A DNA stretch of 64,000 nucleotides from Bin34 sp965219935. Lineage in GTDB: Bacteria > Chloroflexota > Anaerolineae > Caldilineales > Caldilineaceae. Every line of letters begins with the position of its first letter. The first letter of the stretch is position 1. Below, one piece after another: positions 25,787-34,346 of this stretch. The position numbers and the translations under genes were made by a program. The notes below the pieces were generated by a model that saw nothing but the letters and a program-made list of their open reading frames with translations, had not been told where the DNA came from and searched no databases. Location: contig CBDCOU010000003.1 in assembly GCA_965219935.1 (NCBI GenBank), positions 4,774,001 to 4,838,000 on the forward strand, given 5' to 3'.

Positions 25787-26380
25787 TTAGCCATCCACCG
25801 GCAGGCCGATGGCCGTGGGCATGGGCAGGGCATTGCAGTGGAGCCAAAAGGCCAGTTCGTGAAAGCGTTCCTCGCGGAAGCGGCGTTGGTTGCAGCCAAT
25901 GGTAAAGGTACGATAGCCCAATTCGCGGAAACGGCCGCCCGCAATGTCGGCGACGCTCTTGTACACCATGACCACACAAGGTTTGCATGCAAGGTCCGCC
26001 ACGCGTTGAATCAGAGAATCGCCTCCCTGCCGCCATTCGTCGGAGCGCAGCTGGCTGGCGCGCGCGGTCGGCCGCCGCACGAGATCCATAAAGCCGAAAC
26101 CCTGGTGGAACAGGACCGAGTCCTCCTGGCCGCGGTCGCTTTCGAGCAGGTTGCCGATGCCGGCGACACGCATGCAGCGCCACAACTGGCGGCCCAATCG
26201 ACCCTGGTAGTAGTGTCCGACTGCCACGGCGGGTGGCGGCGGGTTGATGCCGACGATCAACGTGTGGATGGAGGGAGACACCAGTTCCCTGAGGGTGAGG
26301 ACGGGTTTGCCGTCCACCAGCACGGTTTCGGTCAGGGGCACGGGGCTGTGCCCCGCCGGCAATACAGGTTTGGAAGTCAT
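25787..26380 (-). CDS. Mug/TDG-type uracil-DNA glycosylase
   Basis: A 197-residue glycosylase of the mismatch-specific uracil/thymine-DNA glycosylase class. Motif 1 is VGINPPPP (43-50; family G-I-N-P) followed by GHYYQGRLGRQLW (55-67), which forms the uracil pocket. The third region CVVMVYKSVADIAGG fits the strand before the intercalating loop. It removes uracil or ethenocytosine opposite guanine to begin base excision repair. It starts with ATG 26380, divergent from the DUF4037 gene, and is followed closely by the truncated glycosyltransferase. The second motif is less clear, so the exact subfamily is uncertain. Confidence 0.8.
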   Translation of the reverse strand: MTSKPVLPAGHSPVPLTETVLVDGKPVLTLRELVSPSIHTLIVGINPPPPAVAVGHYYQGRLGRQLWRCMRVAGIGNLLESDRGQEDSVLFHQGFGFMDLVRRPTARASQLRSDEWRQGGDSLIQRVADLACKPCVVMVYKSVADIAGGRFRELGYRTFTIGCNQRRFREERFHELAFWLHCNALPMPTAIGLPVDG

Positions 26381-26410
26381 TCGGCACGGGCAGTGTCTTA
26401 AAAATAGAAC

Positions 26411-26426
26411 ATTATAATCATAATAT
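26411..26426 (+). promoter_or_regulatory. AT-rich promoter-like segment before the DUF4037 gene
   Basis: A sharply AT-rich 30-base stretch in GC-rich DNA contains TATAAT (26413-26418) and TAATAT (26421-26426), 22 and 14 bases before the ATG at 26440. If transcription begins here the leader is very short. No clear -35 box is seen. Confidence 0.35.
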
Positions 26427-26439
26427 AAAGGTGAGCTAG

Positions 26440-27504
26440 ATGGCCAGTCAAATTGTGGGGCAGAGCAGACAGCTGTTTGTCGAGGTGGTGCAACCCATTC
26501 TCGACGCGCGGTTTCCGGAGGTGGCGGCCGAGACGGCGTTCGGCCTGTTCGGCTACGGATCGGAGGCGCTGGGCCTCGATGACGAGCATTCGCGCGACCA
26601 CCAGTTTGGCTTGCGCATCGACGCCCTGATGCCGGATGGGCTGTTTCAAGCCCATGCCGAGGAACTGCGGGAGGTGGTCTCGGGTGCGTTGCCCGAGACG
26701 TTTCTGGGCATGGCCTTGCGGGAAGGACATGTGGCGGGGGCGGGCTTGGCTCCGGACAGCCTGGAAGGATTCATGCAGCGGACCATTGGCCTGCTGGGCG
26801 TGCCGGAGACGTTGGGCGAATGGCTGTCAATTGCGGAAGAGGAAGTGACCCACGTGACCAACGGGTGGGTCTGGAGGGACGACTCCGGGCACTTCACCGA
26901 GATCCGGCGCGCCTTCGCGGACTACTGGCCGGAACCTGTGCGTATGCGCCGGTTGGCTCATTGGTGCCGCTACTTCTCTGGGATGGGAGTGTATGCCTTG
27001 CAGCGTGCCCTGTTGCGGGACGATCACTACTACGCCAACATCACCGCCAGCCGCAGCATACGCTGGGCCGTGCAGATGGCCTTCATGCTGGAGCGCAGGT
27101 TCTACCCGTACGACAAGTGGATCATGCATCGGTTTCGCGACCTGCCAACCATGTGGCCGAAGATGGGGCACCTGGTGGAGGCGGCAGTGCGGCCGGGGAC
27201 GATGCCTGCCGCGCAACTGATGCTTCTGGAGGAGATGTCGGACATCCTGGATGCGGAATTGGTGGACCAGGGACTGATTGCCTCCCATCCGAGGTTTGCG
27301 CGGTCTCCCACGTCCGGGTATCGGGTGTTGGAGCATGCCTATGCGGAACTTCTGCAGCGGTGTCCCGAGGAGATTCGCACCGTGGTGCCCGAATGGGATC
27401 AGGTTCAACTGGAGGCGTTCCACAGCGGCTGGGTCGCCGGGCTGCCGGTTGCGGAGTGGGACGCAATTCTCAATCTGGAGGTTGCCAACCCCGACATCGG
27501 TTGA
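26440..27504 (+). CDS. DUF4037 nucleotidyltransferase-like protein
   Basis: A 354-residue protein beginning MASQIVGQSRQLF, with AGGTGAG about 5 bases ahead of the ATG. Residues 38-54 (GYGSEALGLDDEHSRDH) are the hallmark of DUF4037, a minimal-nucleotidyltransferase-like fold (Gly-Ser then acidic residues and a DH pair). The C-terminal half is helical, with RRFYPYDKWIMHRF and further helices, in the manner of the associated substrate-binding bundle. No enzymatic activity is established for the family to my knowledge. The 3' 337 bases are repeated, with decay, at 28951-29287, beyond an ankyrin gene. The gene diverges from the uracil-DNA glycosylase gene. Confidence 0.8.
   Translation: MASQIVGQSRQLFVEVVQPILDARFPEVAAETAFGLFGYGSEALGLDDEHSRDHQFGLRIDALMPDGLFQAHAEELREVVSGALPETFLGMALREGHVAGAGLAPDSLEGFMQRTIGLLGVPETLGEWLSIAEEEVTHVTNGWVWRDDSGHFTEIRRAFADYWPEPVRMRRLAHWCRYFSGMGVYALQRALLRDDHYYANITASRSIRWAVQMAFMLERRFYPYDKWIMHRFRDLPTMWPKMGHLVEAAVRPGTMPAAQLMLLEEMSDILDAELVDQGLIASHPRFARSPTSGYRVLEHAYAELLQRCPEEIRTVVPEWDQVQLEAFHSGWVAGLPVAEWDAILNLEVANPDIG
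27148..27484 (+). repeat. direct repeat copy 1 (inside the DUF4037 gene)
   Basis: This stretch matches 28951-29287 over about 337 bases, with about nine in ten bases equal by eye and one single-base gap. Copy 1 is in frame in the intact gene. The two copies lie about 1.8 kb apart and flank the first ankyrin gene. Confidence 0.85.
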
Positions 27505-27833
27505 CTGTCCCACTTGAGGGAACCCCGTTTCAGTTTAGCGTTAGGGGGTATTCGTCCGGAATGCTCTCCGCCGCTGGCTCCCGGGTCTTTTGAGAGTGGA
27601 GTGGAAGTGCCATCTGCAACCATCAATCGACTGTAGCTGTGCTATCGGTCAATCTCCACTGAAGGACCAACGATCATGTCGGTAGGGGGGCAAAGAAAAA
27701 CCCCCTGAGCCACGGCTGAGCAGTTTCCACCGGCGTACATGGGACCCATGGCTGAGTGGGAATAGATGGTGTTCTCCCTAGTTCGTTGCCTGATCATTCG
27801 TATTGGAGCAATAATCCGGTTTTGTGTGACATC
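27505..27833. other. intergenic, no gene recognised
   Basis: About 330 bases between the end of the DUF4037 gene and the end of the leftward ankyrin gene. It has a lower GC content than its surroundings and several short G and C runs (near 27687-27707). No ORF with family features and no clean terminator was found. Confidence 0.5.
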
Positions 27834-28766
27834 CTACCGAATCACTGATTCGAGGAATGCTATCAATTCCTGATGATCATGTAGTGCAGCCAGTTGAATG
27901 AGGGTTCGACCATCGGGGGCTTTCGCATTTGGATCACCCCCTGCAGCCATCAATACTTCCGCGACATCGGTATACCCTTCAAAAGCGGCCCTGTGCAACG
28001 GGGTCCAACCTTCGATGTCCTGTGCGTCGACCTGTGCACCGGCAGCGAGCAGCACTTCCGCGAAACCGGCATGTCCTTTCCACGCCGCCCAGTGCAACGG
28101 AGTCCCGCCGATTTTAGTATCCCGAGCATCAACGTGTGCACCGGCAGCGAGCAGCACTTCCGCGACATCGACATGTTCGGCCCATATTATCCAATGCAAC
28201 GGGGTCCAGCCCTCGATGTCCTGTGCGTCGACCTGTGCACCGGCGGCGAGCAGCACTTCCGCGACATCGGCATGCCCTGCCCACGCGGCCCTGTGCAACG
28301 GGGTTCCGCCCTCGATGTCCTGTGCGTTGACCTGGGCACCACCAGCGAGCAGGACTTTGGCGACCGTGGTGCGACCTCCCTCAGCGGCCCAGTGTAACGG
28401 GGTTCCGCCCTCGATGTCCTGTGCGTCGACCTGTGCACCGGCGGTGAGCAGCACTTCCGCGACATCGGCACGGCCTGCCCACGCGGCCATGTGCAACGGA
28501 GTCTGACCATCTTTGTTCTGTGCATTGACACTCGCGCCGGCATCCAGAATGCATAGCATCCTTGCGAGGTCATCGTTTCGCCCCACAGTATTCTGTCCCA
28601 CCACAGTGTTTCGTACCGCAGTGTGGAGTGGGGAGTTCCCGTACTCGTCAGTGGATTGCAGAAACCGGTCAGTAAACCGGTCAGCACACGATTTGCTTGC
28701 GCAAGCGGAGGCACTTGCTAACACCAGTACGGAACACATCAGCAGCCAGGATATTCTTCGGTTCAC
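27834..28766 (-). CDS. exported ankyrin-repeat protein (8 repeats)
   Basis: A 310-residue protein from GTG 28766, which has GGAAG 6 bases upstream and gives an N terminus (MNRRISWLLMCSVLVL) matching that of the second ankyrin protein; the longer frame to 28835 is less likely. The signal is Sec-type, with cleavage or lipidation near the Cys of SASAC. Eight ankyrin units of about 33 residues follow, most reading GxTPLHxAAxxGHxxVAEVLLAAGAxVDAQ-like; the last is degenerate. Ankyrin stacks bind proteins, and exported ones are reported from symbionts that interact with eukaryotic hosts; a role there is inference. The gene is bracketed by copies of a DUF4037 fragment. Confidence 0.85.
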   Translation of the reverse strand: MNRRISWLLMCSVLVLASASACASKSCADRFTDRFLQSTDEYGNSPLHTAVRNTVVGQNTVGRNDDLARMLCILDAGASVNAQNKDGQTPLHMAAWAGRADVAEVLLTAGAQVDAQDIEGGTPLHWAAEGGRTTVAKVLLAGGAQVNAQDIEGGTPLHRAAWAGHADVAEVLLAAGAQVDAQDIEGWTPLHWIIWAEHVDVAEVLLAAGAHVDARDTKIGGTPLHWAAWKGHAGFAEVLLAAGAQVDAQDIEGWTPLHRAAFEGYTDVAEVLMAAGGDPNAKAPDGRTLIQLAALHDHQELIAFLESVIR

Positions 28767-28950
28767 GTTCGGCTTCCGCGGTGACAGGTCATGGGCTGAT
28801 ATTAAGGCATGCGTGACCTGCCAAAGAACCCGCAACCTCTGGAGCCGGCAACGAATGTCGGTCGACCCCGGTCTTGTGTAACTTCAATCTAAGAAGAATG
28901 TTGAGGTCGTGCTGACGGTCGTCCAGATGGACCCCGGACTGAGTCATAGT

Positions 28951-29300
28951 CCCATGTGGCCAAAGATGGGGCACCTAGTGGAGACGGCGGTGCAGCCAGG
29001 GTTGATGCCTGCCGAGCAACTGATGCTTCTGGAGGAGATGTCGGACATCCTGGATGCGGAACTGGTGGACCAGGGACTGATTGCCTCCCATCCGAGGTTT
29101 GCGCGGTCTCCCACATCCGGGTATCCGGTGTTGGAGCATGTCTATGCGGAACTTCTGCAGCGGTGTCCCGAGGAGACTCGCACCGTGGTGCCCGAGTGGG
29201 ATCAGGTTCAACTGGAGGTGTTCCACAGCGGCTGGGTCGCCGGGTGCCGGTTGCGGAATGGGACGCGATACTGAACCTGGAACCGGCCAGTGCCCAATCC
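28951..29300 (+). pseudogene. DUF4037 3' fragment, frameshifted (repeat copy 2)
   Basis: A copy of the last third of the gene at 26440. It starts abruptly with MWPKMGHLVE-like codons and runs in frame until GWVAG, where one C is missing relative to copy 1. After that the frame shifts, and the correct continuation (VAEWDAILNLE) appears in the next frame to about 29300. It has no start of its own and no 5' two thirds. The open frame that includes it begins at 28909 in unrelated sequence. Confidence 0.8.
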
Positions 29301-29865
29301 ACGTGATTTTCCCCCGTGTGGCACAACGTACGGCAGTTGGTTCTTGCCCCAAGGGTTGCGGTCCGGGACGATGCACCGACAGTGAGTCCACGGGGCTGCC
29401 AAGATGTGAGTTGGGGTTTTTTTCAAATGAGGAATTCCCCTTTGCAGCGGTCCAGGCCGATCAACAGATTTATTGGGTCAGTGGAGACGGGAGCTGTCTG
29501 GGTCAACCATTGCCAAACAGCTTGGTCAAGACACGGTCGCCCTGTTCCACCGGCCAAGCAACGCAGGTTCGGCGATGCACAATGCGGTGGCTCAAGGTGT
29601 TCGCAACATAGTCCGGTTGCCGAGGGGCGGGGGAGTTCACGCGGGTTCCAGGCTGGCTGACGGCATAGCGTGCGTAGCGCGTTCCAAGACCCTTGTGACA
29701 GGAGGGCACGACGAGGCTGCCTCGTAAAGTACATACGAGTCGCTTCTCCGCTTGACCGGATGCCTCGGAGCATATCTGGCTACTGTCCGACCTCCGATTT
29801 GGAGTGTTACAGGTTGGTTGTCCCCTCGACCGTTTGCAGTAACTGCGCGGTGTCAGGTGATCGCC
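29301..29865. other. intergenic, no gene recognised
   Basis: About 565 bases between the DUF4037 fragment and the end of the second ankyrin gene. Several short ORFs on both strands overlap each other with no recognisable motif. It may hold further decayed sequence from the rearrangement that produced the repeat. Confidence 0.45.
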
Positions 29866-31653
29866 CTACCGAACCGGCGGCGCAAGGATCATCACCAATT
29901 GCGAATTGCCTTGTCGTTCAGCCAGTCGAAGCGGAGTCGAGCCACCGGGGGTTCTTGCCTCGGGATTGCCTCCTGCAGTGAGTAGCACTTCAGCGACTTC
30001 AGCATGGCCTTCCCATGCTGCCCTATGCAAGGGTGTCCAGCCTTGGATGTCCTGGGCCTCGACCGGGGCACCACCCACAAGTAGGACTTCGGCGACTTCA
30101 GCATGGCCTGCCCGAACAGCCAGGTGCAACGGGGTCCAGCGGTTGAAGCCCCGCGTGGCGACCTGGGCACCGCCAGCAAGCAGGACTTCGGTGACTGTGG
30201 TATGCCCTTGCTCAGCTGCCTTGTGCAAGGGAGTCCAACCATCGGGGTCCGACGCGTCAATGTGCGCACCTGCGGCGAGCAAGACGTTGGCGACCTCCGC
30301 ATGTCCTTGCCATGCAGCCAAGTGCAACGGGATCCAGCGGTTGAAATCCCGCGCGTCGACCTGGGCACAGCCAGCAAGCAGGATTTCGGCAACTTCGGTA
30401 TGCCCTTGCCAAGCGGTCGTGTGCAACGGGGTCCAACCATTGAGGTCCCGTGCATCAACGTGTGCACCTGCGGTGAGCAAGGCCTTGGTGAACTCCACGT
30501 GCCCTTCTCCAGCTGCTGTGTGCAATGGAGTCCAGCCGTCAATGTCCTGCGCGTCGATCTGAGCTTCAGCGGCGAGCAAGGTGTTGGCGAATTCCACGTG
30601 TCCTTCCCCAGCGGCCCTGTGCAGCGGAGTCCAGCCCGTGTCGTCCTGCGCGTCGGCATCGCCCCCTGCAGCGAGCAGCACTTCGGCGACTTTGATACGC
30701 CCTTGCCACGCTGCCGTGTGCAACGGGATCCAACCGTCGCGGGCCTGGGGGTTGACTTGGGCTCCGGCGGTGAGCAGGGCGTTGGCAACTTCTGCATGTC
30801 CTTCTCCAGCGGCCCTGTGCAGCGGGGTCCAGCCCGTGTCGTCCTGTGCGTTGGCATCGCCTCCGGCAGCGAGAAGCACTTCGGTGACTTCGATATGCCC
30901 TTGCCAAGCTGCCATGTGTAAAGGTGTCCAATCGGTATTGTTCTGTGCGTTGACCCGGGCACTGGCGACCAGTAGGACTTTGGCGACCTCCGCATGTCCT
31001 TCTCCAGCGGCCCTGTGCAAGGGGGTCTCACCATTGATGTTCTGTGCATCAACCTGAGCACCGGTATCCAGTAGTACTTTCGTAACTTCAGCGTGCCCAT
31101 GCACTGCTGTCTCGTGCAACGGGGTTTCGCCCGTGTCGTTGCGCGCGTCGATATCCGCGTTGGCAGTGAGCAGCACCTCTACGACTTCAGCGTGGCCTTC
31201 ATGCGCTGCTCCATGCAATGGGGTTTCACCATGGGTCGTGACTGCGTCGACTTGGGCATCGGCAGCCAGTAACATCTTCGTTACATCAACACGCCCTCCC
31301 GCAGCAGAACTGTGCAACGGAGTTCGACCTTCATCGGTCGTAGGATTCACTTGACCTCCGGCGGCCAACAGGAACGCCAGTACTTCCGTGTGGCCCAAAA
31401 GGGCAGCCGAATGCAACGGTGTCAAACCCATTTTGTCCCGTACGTCCACATTGGCGTTTGCAGTGAGCATGCACTGCACCAATGCGAGATCGGTGTCCCA
31501 CACTGCATGGTGAAGAGGGGTAAGGCCGCTCGCATCCGAGGTGTGCAGGTTGATTCCGGTTAACCGAACAGAACACTGATCGCTTGAACAAGTGCGAGTA
31601 CCTGCCAGCACACAGACACAACTGAGCACCAGCCAGAAAGTCCTTCGGTTCAT
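29866..31653 (-). CDS. exported ankyrin-repeat protein (17 repeats)
   Basis: A 595-residue protein. ATG 31653 gives MNRRTFWLVLSCVCVLAG, a Sec signal parallel to that of the other ankyrin protein; the frame to 31797 adds 48 residues with no signal-like order. Seventeen consecutive ankyrin units run from about residue 35 to the end, each with a TPLH core, separated by 33 residues (99 bp at the DNA level), so the gene is also a degenerate 99-bp tandem array. Units 7-10 alternate two subtypes (WTPLHMAAWQGH and WTPLHRAAGEGH), pointing to expansion by two-unit duplication. The two genes probably arose by duplication. Host interaction or envelope protein binding is inferred. Confidence 0.88.
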   Translation of the reverse strand: MNRRTFWLVLSCVCVLAGTRTCSSDQCSVRLTGINLHTSDASGLTPLHHAVWDTDLALVQCMLTANANVDVRDKMGLTPLHSAALLGHTEVLAFLLAAGGQVNPTTDEGRTPLHSSAAGGRVDVTKMLLAADAQVDAVTTHGETPLHGAAHEGHAEVVEVLLTANADIDARNDTGETPLHETAVHGHAEVTKVLLDTGAQVDAQNINGETPLHRAAGEGHAEVAKVLLVASARVNAQNNTDWTPLHMAAWQGHIEVTEVLLAAGGDANAQDDTGWTPLHRAAGEGHAEVANALLTAGAQVNPQARDGWIPLHTAAWQGRIKVAEVLLAAGGDADAQDDTGWTPLHRAAGEGHVEFANTLLAAEAQIDAQDIDGWTPLHTAAGEGHVEFTKALLTAGAHVDARDLNGWTPLHTTAWQGHTEVAEILLAGCAQVDARDFNRWIPLHLAAWQGHAEVANVLLAAGAHIDASDPDGWTPLHKAAEQGHTTVTEVLLAGGAQVATRGFNRWTPLHLAVRAGHAEVAEVLLVGGAPVEAQDIQGWTPLHRAAWEGHAEVAEVLLTAGGNPEARTPGGSTPLRLAERQGNSQLVMILAPPVR

Positions 31654-31879
31654 CGGGGACCGCAGCTTTTGGGCTTGCGCGGAGAGTTCATGGGGAATTG
31701 GCACACCGTGTCCGCCAAAGAGTAGACATTCCCACCCGATGCTCGGAGCAGGCCACGGATTGGTCCTGGTCTGAGTGCCTACCGGTGCGTCGCCCAAATT
31801 GCCCTGAATTCGTCAACGAAGTGCTGACTTGAATGCAGCGGAAGGCGTATCCAGTAGGGTTTCCTGTGGCCTTGCACCT

Positions 31880-32902
31880 CTATTGGCCAAGACCAGCTTG
31901 GCTCGCCTCGTCGATCATGTCGAACACCGAGTAGCGGGCATGCACACCGAGGTCGCGCAACGCTTTTGCACCACTCAGATTGGATCTCGCAGGAGCACCT
32001 GGCAATCTGACCTCCACCCATCGCTTGTCCAGAACCTTGCCCATGTAAGGGACGACCTCGGTGAAGGACACCGTGCTGTCCGGGGCGAAGTTGTACACAT
32101 TGTCTTCGGCCTCCGGTTTGAACAACGCGGGTACCAAACCGGCCGCGATGTCTCGCGTGTCCATCATCTCCAAGACCAAGGGTTCCCCTGTGTCCGTCAG
32201 GCTCAACAGGAGAGGATTGTCGTCCGAGGCCACAGCCTGCAGACGGCGGATGGACTCCGTGGTTGCGGGATCCGTCCGTCCACTGTCCAAAAGCCAGGCC
32301 AGTCTGCCTTTGACATAAAACTGTCGTTCGGCGAAGAAGCCGTGCGGGTCCAGGATTTCCTGCCAGGTCTGGTTGTGGCAGAACCGGACGATCGTGAACC
32401 GGCAGTTCGGCACCACGCGGGCCGTGTGGCGGGTCAACTCCTCGCCAATGAGCTTGCTGACCCCATAGGTGGTGGTGGGTTCCAGTGGATGTTCCTCATC
32501 GGTAGGGGTGTATCTGGGAAACGGCCCCGGGTACACCTGGTCGCTGGAGGCGAACAACAACCTGAGCGGTGATGGAGGCCGTTGCCGGATCGCACGCATC
32601 AGGTTGCGCGTGCCCTCCACGTTGACTCGCCAAATCAGATCGTCCTGGTGGGGTTGATAGAGGATTACCGCCGCCAAATGGACGATGTGCGACACATGGG
32701 CCACGGCTGTGGCAAGGGCAACGGCATCGTCAAGGGAGCCTTCCACCACCTCAACCGCGGGATCAACCTCTGATCGGAGCGGGTCGTCCGGCATCACGAG
32801 ACCCTTGACGGCAATGTCCCGCGCCAGAAGCTCCGATGCCAGATGCGAACCAACGCGGCCCGTAATACCGGTAATGAGAACGCGGGAGTGGTCGTTGGCC
32901 AT
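31880..32902 (-). CDS. NAD-dependent epimerase/dehydratase (extended SDR)
   Basis: A 340-residue extended short-chain dehydrogenase. ATG 32902 (MANDHSRVLITG) places the nucleotide-binding loop TGITGRVG at 11-18 as the family requires; the longer frame to 33043 is a shadow extension. Catalytic residues are Ser120 (ASSDQVY), Tyr146 and Lys150 (YGVSK). An early LAAV and DTRDIAAGLV stretch fit nucleotide-sugar epimerases and dehydratases. The substrate is not determined. The gene follows threonine synthase in the same direction with a 70-base gap. Confidence 0.88.
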   Translation of the reverse strand: MANDHSRVLITGITGRVGSHLASELLARDIAVKGLVMPDDPLRSEVDPAVEVVEGSLDDAVALATAVAHVSHIVHLAAVILYQPHQDDLIWRVNVEGTRNLMRAIRQRPPSPLRLLFASSDQVYPGPFPRYTPTDEEHPLEPTTTYGVSKLIGEELTRHTARVVPNCRFTIVRFCHNQTWQEILDPHGFFAERQFYVKGRLAWLLDSGRTDPATTESIRRLQAVASDDNPLLLSLTDTGEPLVLEMMDTRDIAAGLVPALFKPEAEDNVYNFAPDSTVSFTEVVPYMGKVLDKRWVEVRLPGAPARSNLSGAKALRDLGVHARYSVFDMIDEASQAGLGQ

Positions 32903-32972
32903 TTTGGGGTCTCTGATGCGCGTGGAGTGCCGTGCCCGGTCGTGTGCAGGAGGGACCGGGCACGGCATGCCC

Positions 32973-34145
32973 TCAGTCGAACAGATGCGTGTACTTGAGT
33001 GCCGTGCCGGTATTGAACAGGACCACGGTTTCGTCCCGGCCAATCATGTGCTGGCTGAGCAGGACCCTTTGTGCCTCCAGGCAGGCGGCGGCCTCGGGGG
33101 CCGGAAACACCCCGGTCAGGGATGCCATGAGGCCAACCGATTCCATGATGGCTTCATCGGTCACGGTGATGGCGGTACCTTCACTGGCCCGGACCGCGTC
33201 GAGGATCAGAAAGTCGCCCACGGCCTTGGGCACGCGCAGGCCGTCGGCAATTGTGGCTGCATTCTCCCATTCGTCGGCAAACCGCTCACCACGGTCATAG
33301 GCCCTGACGATGGGGGCACAACCCGTGGTCTGCACGGACACCATCCTGGGGCGTTGTGAGCCAATCAGTCCCATCTCTTCCATTTCCGCGAAGGCTTTCC
33401 ACATGCCCACCAGACCTGTTCCGCCGCCGGTGGGGTAGATGATGACATCCGGCAGTGTCCAGTCGAACTGCTCGGCGATTTCATAGCCCATGGTCTTCTT
33501 GCCTTCGAGGCGGTAGGGTTCCTTGAGCGTGCTCAAGTCGAACCAGCCGTGTGCCTGCACGCCTTCCGCCACCTTGGCGCCACAGTCGGTAATCAGGCCG
33601 TCCACCAGCGTCACGCTGCCGCCGTAGGCCTGGCATTCGGCCTTGAAGGTGTGCGGAACGTCCCGTGGCATGTAGACGTGGGCCTCCAGCCCTCCGGCCG
33701 CCGCGTAGGCGCACATGGCCCCGGCGGCGTTGCCGGCGCTGGGGATGGCAAGGACGGTTTCGCCCAGTTCCTTGGCGCGGGAAACCGCCATCCCCAGGCC
33801 GCGTGCCTTGAAGCTGCCGGTTGGATTCAGCGACTCGTCCTTGATGTAGGTGTTCGGACAACCGATGGTCTCGCCCAGACGCGCGGCCTTCAGCAGGGGC
33901 GTGGAACCTTCCCCGAGATCAATTACGTTGGTGTCCGACCTGACAGGGAGAACTTCCCGATAGCGCCACATGCCGGGTTTGCGGCGGACCAGGTTCTCCG
34001 GTGTAAGGGACTTGGCCGCTTCGGCCAGGTCATAGCGTGCCAGGAGGGGACGCTGGCTGTTGGGCGCCAGGTTCATGACCTGGTCCGCTTCGTAGGTTTC
34101 GCCGGTCAGGCTGCATTCAAGGTGGGTGAGTGTTGACTGGGGCAT
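32973..34145 (-). CDS. thrC: threonine synthase
   Basis: A 390-residue fold-type II PLP enzyme. The opening zinc-ribbon-like stretch (LECSLTGETYEADQ) and RYDL are typical of the class II threonine synthases. The PLP Lys113 lies in SLNPTGSFKARG, SAGNAAGA binds phosphate, and GGGTGLVG forms the cofactor-phosphate cup. It converts O-phosphohomoserine to threonine. There is no homoserine kinase or dehydrogenase next to it. It diverges from another PLP enzyme gene (34347); the 200-base gap holds both promoters. A decayed form of the first zinc motif (only one Cys visible) suggests zinc is not bound. Confidence 0.9.
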   Translation of the reverse strand: MPQSTLTHLECSLTGETYEADQVMNLAPNSQRPLLARYDLAEAAKSLTPENLVRRKPGMWRYREVLPVRSDTNVIDLGEGSTPLLKAARLGETIGCPNTYIKDESLNPTGSFKARGLGMAVSRAKELGETVLAIPSAGNAAGAMCAYAAAGGLEAHVYMPRDVPHTFKAECQAYGGSVTLVDGLITDCGAKVAEGVQAHGWFDLSTLKEPYRLEGKKTMGYEIAEQFDWTLPDVIIYPTGGGTGLVGMWKAFAEMEEMGLIGSQRPRMVSVQTTGCAPIVRAYDRGERFADEWENAATIADGLRVPKAVGDFLILDAVRASEGTAITVTDEAIMESVGLMASLTGVFPAPEAAACLEAQRVLLSQHMIGRDETVVLFNTGTALKYTHLFD

Positions 34146-34346
34146 GGATGTCGGCAGTGTTGAATCCGGAGTTCGAGGGTTGGCAATCCGCGGCGTGCCT
34201 CGTCAAGGACCGTATCGCCGGAGACTGGACGAGGCAACGACCCGTGCGCTTGGTTCACACGGAATCGTAGTACGGTAAGGACCGCACGCGACCTGGGATT
34301 ATAGGGTCGCAAACCCAAGATGCGCTTTGCCGGAGGCTTGCCGCAG

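Noticed and set aside
29866..31653. Regular 99-base spacing resembling a repeat array or CRISPR
   Set aside because: The period equals one ankyrin unit (33 codons) and the whole stretch is coding. There are no conserved short repeats with unique spacers.
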